A DNA stretch of 64,000 bases, from NCBI GenBank assembly GCA_045504435.1, contig JBEULC010000001.1:558001-622000 (forward strand), in the 5' to 3' direction. Positions 57,190-64,000 of the stretch are shown here, one piece after another. Source of the DNA: JBEULC01 sp045504435. Lineage in GTDB: Bacteria > Pseudomonadota > Alphaproteobacteria > WRAU01 > Hepatincolaceae. Position numbers and translations under genes: made by a program. The notes below the pieces were generated by a model, which saw only the letters and a list, made by a program, of their open reading frames with translations, did no database searches and was not told the origin of the DNA. The first letter of the stretch is position 1. Every line of letters begins with the position of its first letter.

Positions 57190-57840
57190 ATGGATATAGA
57201 TTTTAATTTGTTGAAATTATTAAGCTCACGAATATGTCATGATCTTATAGGTCCTGTGGGCAGTTTAAATTTTTCCATGGATCTTCTTAAAGAGGATAAA
57301 GCCCTAGAAAATACAGAAGCTATTGATATTGCTAACGTTAGCCTTAAAAATTTAATTAATAAATTAAGTTTTTTTAGAATGGCCTTAGGGGCCGCATCTT
57401 TGGGAGAAGGCGACGTAGCTTTAAATAAAGCCAAACTGCTAATTGTTAATCTGCTTAAAGAAAAAACTGTAGATCTTAAGTGGAATAAGGAGGTGGATAA
57501 ATCATTATTAGTTATTGCTAATAATGTTAATCTTAAATTAATTTTAAATATTTTTTTGGTGATTTTTTATTCAGTACAACGTAATGCCACCATTAAAGTT
57601 TATGTGGGTGAGGTAGATAATAAAATAGGGGTTGCAATTTCAGTTAAAGGCAATGGCATTAAATTGGGTATAGATAATATCCAGGCTTTACGACTAGAGA
57701 CTTCTCCTGCAGAGGTTAACCCAAGGAATGTTCATAGTTATTTTACTGCGCTTTTGGCTAAAGAGGCTTTGACTTTATTAGAAGTTAGAGATAATATGCA
57801 AGAAGAAATTCAGATTAGCTGTATTTTGCACAAAGCTTAA
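57190..57840 (+). CDS. chpT: Histidine phosphotransferase ChpT
   Basis: Relays phosphate from CckA to CtrA (and CpdR); 216 aa. The DHp-like helix SSRICHDLIGPVGSLNFSMDLL carries the phospho-accepting His16; the degenerate ATPase-like C-terminal domain follows. Convergent with ctrA, divergent from nadK. Confidence 0.88.
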   Translation: MDIDFNLLKLLSSRICHDLIGPVGSLNFSMDLLKEDKALENTEAIDIANVSLKNLINKLSFFRMALGAASLGEGDVALNKAKLLIVNLLKEKTVDLKWNKEVDKSLLVIANNVNLKLILNIFLVIFYSVQRNATIKVYVGEVDNKIGVAISVKGNGIKLGIDNIQALRLETSPAEVNPRNVHSYFTALLAKEALTLLEVRDNMQEEIQISCILHKA

Positions 57841-57960
57841 TAAAGTTATAGAGCTAAGTAATAGATATCTAAATTTTCCTTATACTTCTTCTATATAAAT
57901 TTACTCTAAAATCCCTCCCCATAAGGCAGTTGAATAAATTTAATTTAAATTTTAAATAGC

Positions 57961-58635
57961 TTACTTAGGCTCATCTAAAATATAGCCTTGTCCCCATATG
58001 GTAGCGATATAATTTTGATTAGTAAACTTTTTGATTTTTTTTCTAATTTTACACACAAAGACATCAATAATTTTAGGCTCTGGTTCTTCCATTCCCCCAT
58101 ATAATTGATCTAGTAAATGTTCTTTAGATACTGCTTTACCTTTTTTTAGGGAAAGAATTTCTAAAATACTATATTCTTTATGAGTAAGAGGGATGTTCTT
58201 TTTAAAAGCGCTGACCTGTTTATTATCCAAATGGACTTCTAATTCACCAATTTTAATAATGGAGCTTGAATGTCCCTTAGAACGACGAATAATAGCATGC
58301 AAACGAGCCATTAATTCATTTTTATCAAAGGGTTTAGTTAAATAATCATCGGCTCCTTGATTTAAACCCTCAATTTTATTAGTTACGTCATCTAAACCAG
58401 ATAAAATCAGAACAGGAGTAGCAACTCCATTTTTTCTAACCGTCTTTAATAGCTCTAGTCCATTTGTATCTGGTAATAACACATCCAGTACTAAAAGGTC
58501 ATAAGTGTAGGTGTTTAAAAATTCTAAAGCTTCCTCGCCACTTAACGCATGATCTGACTGCATATTAGCCATTTTAAAGGCAGTTTTCATGTTGTTAGCT
58601 AAAGACATATCATCTTCAATAATAAGAATTTTCAT
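57961..58635 (-). CDS. ctrA: Cell-cycle response regulator CtrA
   Basis: Master regulator of the alphaproteobacterial cell cycle; 224 aa. Receiver domain with phospho-acceptor Asp51 (DLLVLDVLLPD) and conserved Lys (LTKPFDK), then an OmpR-type winged helix (LTHKEYSILEIL...PKIIDVFVCKIRKKI). The C-terminus lacks the AA degron of Caulobacter CtrA (ends DEPK), so ClpXP control may differ. Two long dyads lie upstream. Confidence 0.94.
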   Translation of the reverse strand: MKILIIEDDMSLANNMKTAFKMANMQSDHALSGEEALEFLNTYTYDLLVLDVLLPDTNGLELLKTVRKNGVATPVLILSGLDDVTNKIEGLNQGADDYLTKPFDKNELMARLHAIIRRSKGHSSSIIKIGELEVHLDNKQVSAFKKNIPLTHKEYSILEILSLKKGKAVSKEHLLDQLYGGMEEPEPKIIDVFVCKIRKKIKKFTNQNYIATIWGQGYILDEPK

Positions 58636-58652
58636 TTATGACCTTTTCATAT

Positions 58653-58686
58653 TTAATAATCTTATTTTTTTGTATAAGATTATTAA
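58653..58686. promoter_or_regulatory. 13-bp dyad in ctrA leader
   Basis: TTAATAATCTTAT and its inverse around an 8-nt T-rich loop, 18 bases upstream of the ctrA start. Probably in the 5' untranslated region or core promoter. Confidence 0.45.
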
Positions 58687-58721
58687 TGTAATTACCTTAT
58701 AGATATAGGCTAATTATAGAA

Positions 58722-58747
58722 GTAAACAAAATATTAATATTTTGTTT
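58722..58747. promoter_or_regulatory. 26-bp perfect palindrome upstream of ctrA
   Basis: Symmetric without any loop (half-site TAAACAAAATATT), about 90 bp upstream of ctrA. Such loop-less symmetry suggests a dimer-binding operator rather than an RNA hairpin. Confidence 0.5.
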
Positions 58748-59168
58748 AGCGATTAGATTAAAAGTAACAAATTTTGCCCTAGTATGCAACTACATTTACC
58801 GTTTCTTTGATCGTTGTAGGCTGTTACTTATAGACTTTAAAATTTACTTTAAGCACTTCTTATAATCGTATGGGTTTAAATTTTTTCCTTATAATTTTTT
58901 TCTCATTTTAAATTTTTTAAAACTTATATTAATTATATATATTAACAATAAAGTTATTTGCTATATTCCAACTTAATAATAAAGTTTTGCCATTAAAAGC
59001 TATCCGCTTACAAAAAAAGTGTATACTTGATGTTTTTTTGTTGTATGCGAGTAATTTCTTTTGTAACCTTATAATAAGGGTTTTTCCTTAGGAAATGCGC
59101 TTAGGTGTCGATAAGCTATGGTATTATAAATAAGTATATTTAATGACAACAATTAGATCGGATTTGTT

Positions 59169-59606
59169 ATGGAAAAATTACACAATAATGTGAATTTTGA
59201 AAAACATATTGTTGATTATACCCCTACAGAAAATGAAGAATTTATGAATAATAAAATGAGAGCTTATTTCAAAAGGAAATTGCTATTATGGAAAGCAGAA
59301 GTTTGTAGAGATCATGATAACGTCATAAATAATATTAGAGAAAACACCTGTAAGCACGGTAAAGATGACCTAGAAATAGTGGCTAATGATATTGATATTA
59401 CCCTTGAGTTAAATAATAGAGAAAGAGCCTGTAAAGTTTTAGAAAAAATTGATAAAGCTTTAAAAAGGATTGAGAATGATGAATATGGATATTGCATAGT
59501 TACAGGAGAAAAAATTCCTATAAAAAGATTAGAGGCTCATCCCATAACGCTTTATAGTGTAGAGGTTCAAGAAAAAAAGGAAAAAAGGGAAAAACTTTAT
59601 ATATAA
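59169..59606 (+). CDS. dksA: DksA/TraR-family transcription factor
   Basis: Binds the RNA polymerase secondary channel and works with ppGpp; 145 aa. Coiled coil about 40-105, then EYGYCIVTGEKIPIKRLEAHP, where only one of the four zinc Cys of E. coli DksA remains, as in Cys-poor alphaproteobacterial forms. The coiled-coil tip has D-D-L at residues 59-62. Confidence 0.88.
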   Translation: MEKLHNNVNFEKHIVDYTPTENEEFMNNKMRAYFKRKLLLWKAEVCRDHDNVINNIRENTCKHGKDDLEIVANDIDITLELNNRERACKVLEKIDKALKRIENDEYGYCIVTGEKIPIKRLEAHPITLYSVEVQEKKEKREKLYI

Positions 59607-60055
59607 CTAATTTTTATCATTAAAGGGATATTAGTAGAATAAAATTTATAATATTTTATATCTCTTAGTTTAAGCTATTAGCCCATCCTTCAAATTTTGG
59701 TTTATCGCAGGGAAAGCCTTATCTTTTGATGCAACTTAATAGAGTGTACTATTTAGATAGTTAATTTGTTTTTCCTTATATTATCCCCTTTAATTTAAAG
59801 TTAATTTCCATATAACTCGGTTGTTTTAAATAGGGCTGGCATGATTATTATAAATTTGGCAACTAAAAAAGAGCGTTTTAAGATTTAAGGGGAAAATTAT
59901 AACTAATTACTATTTTTTTATAATCTTTAATTGCTGCTCTCTTGTAAGATTACTAAGGGCCTATTAAATTATCTATAGGATTTGCTTGTATTTAGTGACA
60001 AAAAATGTCATAGTTCATGCACTATTTTTATATAAATTTATTTAAGGAGATTGTT
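59607..60055. other. Gap between dksA-like gene and speD
   Basis: 449 bp, AT-rich. A long imperfect inverted repeat (AGAGC...TTAAGATT / AATCTTTAA...GCTCT) spans about 59871-59942. No riboswitch was recognised, though speD would be a plausible target of one. Confidence 0.4.
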
Positions 60056-60466
60056 GTGGAAATAAAAAACATACATAAGGATTTTTCAGCGCAAGAGGTA
60101 GTGTCCTATGCAAAGAAAGATGGGGTATTATTTGCAGGGACGCATTTGTTAATAGATTTATGGGGAGCCACTAACTTAAATCATCCTAAAAAAGTGGAAG
60201 AAGTTTTAATAAATTGCGCCAAAGCAACGGGTGCTACAGTTTTACACTCTTATATGCATCATTTTACTCCGCAAGGCGTTTCAGGAGTGGTGGTACTAGC
60301 AGAATCCCATATATCGATTCATACATGGCCTGAAAGGGGATATGCTGCTTTAGACATCTTTGTTTGCGGAACATGTGATCCTTATAAAGCCATAGAGGGC
60401 TTAAAAGAATATTTTAAACCGGCGCAGGTGCAAATTATAGAAAGTAAGCGTGGAGTAAAAGTATAA
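60056..60466 (+). CDS. speD: S-adenosylmethionine decarboxylase proenzyme
   Basis: Makes the aminopropyl donor for spermidine; 136 aa from GTG (60056), chosen for the AAGGAG six bases upstream and the family N-terminus, over an ATG 39 bases earlier. Self-cleavage at Ser84 (AES-HISIHTWPE) creates the pyruvoyl group; catalytic His in IHTW and Cys in FVCG are present. Prokaryotic class 1b type. Pairs with speE 220 bp downstream. Confidence 0.95.
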   Translation: MEIKNIHKDFSAQEVVSYAKKDGVLFAGTHLLIDLWGATNLNHPKKVEEVLINCAKATGATVLHSYMHHFTPQGVSGVVVLAESHISIHTWPERGYAALDIFVCGTCDPYKAIEGLKEYFKPAQVQIIESKRGVKV

Positions 60467-60685
60467 GTTTTCTATATTCTATATCTAGCAATATTATTAT
60501 TACATAAATAAACTCGACGAAGTTGTTTATAAAATTAAGATAATTAAATAGTCATAATTAAACATTTAAAACTAGCGGCTATTTTATTAATTCTTTCTCT
60601 AATCTAGGTTACTTATAAAATGTTAGCGGTCATATTTTATTTACTAGCAAGCTTGATATGCAACTTATCCAAAAAGTAGGAATAA

Positions 60686-61564
60686 ATGAAAATGAAAAAA
60701 TGGTTTGAAGAAAAATTATATAAAAATCAAGATGATACCATTGGTTACAAGCAAAGTTTATTGGTTAATCAACATTTTGCTAATAAAACAAATGAATATC
60801 AAAGCATAGAAATATTTGTTAACCCCTTTTTTGGTAAGGTTTTAGCTTTAGATGGAGTGGTTCAAACCACCGAAGCTGATGAGTTTTTTTATCATGAAAT
60901 GTTTGTTCATGTGCCTATGTTTGCCCATGGCCAAGTAAAAAATGTGTTGATTATTGGTGGTGGAGATGGGGGGATTTTAAGAGAAGTTTTAAAACATAAA
61001 AATGTTAAAAAAGCTATTATGATAGAGCTTGATGGAGATGTTATAGATTTATGTAAAGAATATATGCCTAATCTCAATAAAGGAGCATTTGCTGATAAAA
61101 GAGCCGAAGTGCAAATAAGAGATGGAATAGATTTTATTAAAAATACCAACGAAAAATTTGATCTTATTTTAGTTGATTCAACTGATCCAATTGGAGCAGG
61201 AGAGGTTTTATTTAGTAAAGAATTTTATATGAATGTAAAAAGATCCTTAAATGCGGGTGGTATAGTAATTACCCAAAGTGGAGTACCTTTTCTACAGCCC
61301 CAAGAGTTCACTGATATAGCCAATAAATTACAAGCTAATTTTTCCCAACTTAAATTTTATACCGTACCTGTGCCCACGTATATTGGAGGTTTTATGTGTT
61401 TAGGTTTTGCGACAGATGATTCTATCATCTTTAATTTAAGCCTTGAAACTTTAGCAGAAAGATTAAAAGCTTCAGAAATTACTAATCTTAAATATTACAA
61501 TTCTCCAATACATGTAGCATCTTTTGCCTTACCTCAATATATTTTGAACAAGATTTTAAAATAA
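60686..61564 (+). CDS. speE: Spermidine synthase
   Basis: Transfers the aminopropyl group from decarboxylated SAM to putrescine; 292 aa. YQSIEIF..LDGVVQTTEADEFFYHEMF, GGGDGG (binding loop), and VDSTDPIGAGEVLFS with the catalytic Asp are conserved. No ornithine or arginine decarboxylase lies nearby, so putrescine must come from elsewhere. Confidence 0.95.
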   Translation: MKMKKWFEEKLYKNQDDTIGYKQSLLVNQHFANKTNEYQSIEIFVNPFFGKVLALDGVVQTTEADEFFYHEMFVHVPMFAHGQVKNVLIIGGGDGGILREVLKHKNVKKAIMIELDGDVIDLCKEYMPNLNKGAFADKRAEVQIRDGIDFIKNTNEKFDLILVDSTDPIGAGEVLFSKEFYMNVKRSLNAGGIVITQSGVPFLQPQEFTDIANKLQANFSQLKFYTVPVPTYIGGFMCLGFATDDSIIFNLSLETLAERLKASEITNLKYYNSPIHVASFALPQYILNKILK

Positions 61565-61613
61565 TTGTAAAATAATACTATTTGCTAGCATCCTCTATTA
61601 AAGGCTTATATTT

Positions 61614-64000
61614 ATGAGATTAAAAAAATATATAACTCATATCAATGCAGATATTATTTTACAATTGATTTTTTTTATATTTTTAGTAGGCTTACCAATT
61701 TTAAGTTTATTGTTTTATTACAATCCTCCTATTCTTTATAAAATCGCAGATTTCCTCTTTATAGATATTAGTTTTATAAGAAAAATATTACCTATAGGGT
61801 CTAAATTGGTATTGTTTTATTTATGGTTAGCTAATTTAATTATTATACCTTTATGGATTTATAAATCTTTTTTTAGTCAGGCTAGGCATAAAAACATTAT
61901 AAATCTTTTAGCTAAACAGGGAAAAAACGATAAATTATTAAGCTATATGGTAACCGATAGCTGGGGAAAAATTATTTGGGTAAGCGATTTATTTAAGCAG
62001 ATTTTTAAGATCAAATCTCAAGAGGAGCAATATATAAACAATAATTTTTTAAATATTTTAAGCAATTCTACTGATATGAAAATCAGTGACATTATGCTAA
62101 GTGAAATTGCCAATAACTTTAAGTTTAAAAAAGCAGGTATATTAGATCTACCCATAAAAATTGCCTTACAAGATAGTGCTTTTAGATTAACTTACATAAA
62201 TATAAATTCCTTTTATATTTGGCAAATTATGTTGGTACAAAATAATTACTTGGAACAAGCTGATTTTAGTAAAGATCTGCTTTATAATTTGTCAGTTCCT
62301 GTGATAGTGATTGGTTTTAATAGCCAAACTTTATATGCCAACGATGCTTTTAAAGAGTTATTTAAGATAGATTGTAGAGCTAATATTGATAATATTAATC
62401 TGGCTAACTTAGTAATTAATATAGAAGAGGCTTCTTCTATAGAGGGAAAAGCCCATTATTTCCAAATCTCTAAATGTCTATGTAAAAATTCTTTAGGTGA
62501 AGAATTTCAAGGAATAATTATACAAAATAATATGAGCGAGCAGGACAAATTAGCCTCAAATTATATGGCTTTTACTATTTTACCTTTAAACTTTATTAAT
62601 ATAGCAGCTACGCAAAACAAATATAAAGCAGAAGAACAGAAATTAGTTTATCTAAAAGAAATTTCTAATCAGGCTCCTTTGGGTATCTTATTAATCGATG
62701 AAAAAGACAATATTATAAAAGCTAATACCTATATTAAAAACCTCTTTGCTCTTGAAATAAATAATACTGAAACCGCTTCTTATGATTTTTCAGAAAATGA
62801 TAAAGATTTTAGCGAAAAAGGTAGATTTGCTAACCAAAGTATGGATACTTATAATTACTGGAAAAAAATTAATTATGAGGATTCTAGAAATGAAGATAAG
62901 CTCCTTAAAAAGCTCGAATATAAATCGCTTCCTGAAATTTTCGGTCCTAAAGAAAAATTTTGGCATACTAATTCCCTAAATACACCTAGAGAGCAAGAGT
63001 TAGGTAGACAGGAGCAAGAACTACAATTGGAGACCTTACAAGGAAGAAAACTTCTTAAATTTATAATGGTGCCTATATTAGATAAAAAAATTATTTATAT
63101 TATTGATTTAACTTACAATAAAGGCCTAGAAGCAGAAATAAAACTATCCCAAGGGTTGCAAACCATAGGTCAAATTGCCAGTGTGGTGGCCCATGACTTT
63201 AATAACTTATTAACCGCTATGATGAGCTTTACTCATTTTGCCCAAGAACGTCAAGCCGAAGATGATCCAGCGCGCGCAGATTTAGAACAGCTGCAACAAG
63301 TAGCTAATCGTTCTAAGGTAATGATTAAACAACTTTTAACTTTTTCCAGAAAACAAGATCTTAAAGCAGTGATTTTTGATTTAAACTCAGAAATTTCAGA
63401 TTTAATGACTACAATTTTGAGGTTAATGGGAGATAGAATAATACCTGCATTTGTTAGAGGAAAAAATGTGGGCAATATTTTAATGGATAAAGTTCAATTT
63501 CAGCAAATTATCACTAATTTAGTAGTTAATGCTAAAGATGCTATGCGTAAAGGAGGCAAATTAGATATAATTACTACTTCTATTAATTTAGCTACTTCTA
63601 AAGAAGGGGTAATAGGCACTATACCACCTGGGGAGTATGCCTTAATTGAGCTTAAAGATTCAGGTGAAGGCATAGGTAAAGAAAATATAAAACTGATTTT
63701 TCAATCTTATTTTTCTACCAAAGGAGATAAAGGAAATGGCCTCGGCCTTTCTACAGTAACTAAAATTGTTAAAGATAGTGCAGGATTTTTAGATGTAAAA
63801 AGCGTATTAGGTAAAGGCACGAGCTTTTATTTATATTTTCCTAAAGCTTACGAAGAGCAATTGTTACCTAAAGATTTTAAAATATCTGAACAACAATCTC
63901 CTTCTGAGCAGATAGTTTATACAAATCATGAAACAGTATCTAATTTAAAAATAGCGAAAAAATCCAAAGAGATTACTAAAGCTACTGAGGGGGAATTGGC
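61614..64000 (+). CDS. cckA: Hybrid histidine kinase CckA (3' end missing)
   Basis: Top of the CtrA relay; 795 codons visible, running off the window. Two membrane helices (about 17-40 and 60-80), PAS-like domains (VPVIVIGFNSQTLYANDAF, about 225; APLGILLIDEKDNIIKAN, about 350), then DHp with His527 in VVAHDFNNLL, and the ATPase with NLVVNAKDAM, DSGEGIG and GNGLGLS. The C-terminal receiver domain lies beyond the window. 49 bp after speE. Confidence 0.94.
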   Translation, partial: MRLKKYITHINADIILQLIFFIFLVGLPILSLLFYYNPPILYKIADFLFIDISFIRKILPIGSKLVLFYLWLANLIIIPLWIYKSFFSQARHKNIINLLAKQGKNDKLLSYMVTDSWGKIIWVSDLFKQIFKIKSQEEQYINNNFLNILSNSTDMKISDIMLSEIANNFKFKKAGILDLPIKIALQDSAFRLTYININSFYIWQIMLVQNNYLEQADFSKDLLYNLSVPVIVIGFNSQTLYANDAFKELFKIDCRANIDNINLANLVINIEEASSIEGKAHYFQISKCLCKNSLGEEFQGIIIQNNMSEQDKLASNYMAFTILPLNFINIAATQNKYKAEEQKLVYLKEISNQAPLGILLIDEKDNIIKANTYIKNLFALEINNTETASYDFSENDKDFSEKGRFANQSMDTYNYWKKINYEDSRNEDKLLKKLEYKSLPEIFGPKEKFWHTNSLNTPREQELGRQEQELQLETLQGRKLLKFIMVPILDKKIIYIIDLTYNKGLEAEIKLSQGLQTIGQIASVVAHDFNNLLTAMMSFTHFAQERQAEDDPARADLEQLQQVANRSKVMIKQLLTFSRKQDLKAVIFDLNSEISDLMTTILRLMGDRIIPAFVRGKNVGNILMDKVQFQQIITNLVVNAKDAMRKGGKLDIITTSINLATSKEGVIGTIPPGEYALIELKDSGEGIGKENIKLIFQSYFSTKGDKGNGLGLSTVTKIVKDSAGFLDVKSVLGKGTSFYLYFPKAYEEQLLPKDFKISEQQSPSEQIVYTNHETVSNLKIAKKSKEITKATEGEL

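Larger units (their letters stand above)
58636..59168. other. Regulatory gap upstream of ctrA and dksA-like gene
   Basis: 533 bp divergent intergenic region with no gene seen. It holds the two dyads listed separately near ctrA; the rest is plain AT-rich sequence. Confidence 0.5.

Noticed and set aside
59790..59804. TTAA-N7-TTAA CtrA-box match
   Set aside because: In DNA this AT-rich the eight fixed bases are expected about every few kb by chance, and no gene start is close.
61614..64000. Region treated as non-coding because no closed frame exists
   Set aside because: The frame from 61614 is open to the window end and clearly encodes CckA.

Overview
This 64 kb window comes from a strongly AT-rich alphaproteobacterium, probably host-associated and genome-reduced. 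Three things point there: the CckA-ChpT-CtrA phosphorelay (an alphaproteobacterial signature), the low GC and A/T-ending codons, and decayed host genes. TGA works as a normal stop codon. The str-S10-spc-alpha ribosomal block is unbroken, which argues against the genus Rickettsia, where that block is split. A Holosporales-, Rickettsiales- or Hepatincola-like symbiont would fit, but the sequence alone does not settle it.

Layout. 1-22.1 kb: 3' part of rpoC, then rpsL-rpsG-fusA-tuf, the S10, spc and alpha operons (with secY and adk) and rpoA-rplQ, all on the + strand. 22.1-26.4 kb: rpmB, a small membrane protein, a DegP/HtrA protease and an RluC-type pseudouridine synthase, with long gene-poor gaps. 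26.5-29.2 kb: decay zone with an IS200/IS605 remnant (tnpA plus internally deleted tnpB), a frameshifted TetR gene and a frameshifted SDR gene. 29.2-30.4 kb: ispZ/yciB and lipB on the - strand. 30.68-30.76 kb: a tRNA-Leu(GAG) gene with an unusually short variable region.

30.74-53.56 kb: a compact, apparently intact prophage of about 22.8 kb inserted in the 3' end of that tRNA gene and bounded by a 19-bp direct repeat. It holds a terminase/portal/capsid module, a contractile-tail module (sheath, tube, chaperone, short tape measure, baseplate, collar fibre), a holin-like protein, cargo candidates with their own promoters, a lysogeny switch, an integrase with an N-terminal helix-turn-helix, and a primase-helicase. 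No endolysin was recognised. The most unusual signal is here: several structural genes are preceded by short start-codon-containing leader cistrons, three of which copy the 5' end of the gene that follows (sheath: three near-identical 87/88-bp units; tape measure: two decoys; next baseplate gene: one). These occur with GC-rich hairpins and CTAG-centred palindromes placed just after stop codons.

53.7-64 kb: host genes again: mgtE (+), nadK-lptF (-), chpT (+), ctrA (-), a dksA/traR-type gene (+), speD and speE (+), and the 5' part of cckA running off the window. CckA, ChpT and CtrA together form the full cell-cycle phosphorelay; SpeD and SpeE make spermidine. Long perfect dyads lie in many intergenic regions, including those upstream of ctrA and between nadK and chpT.
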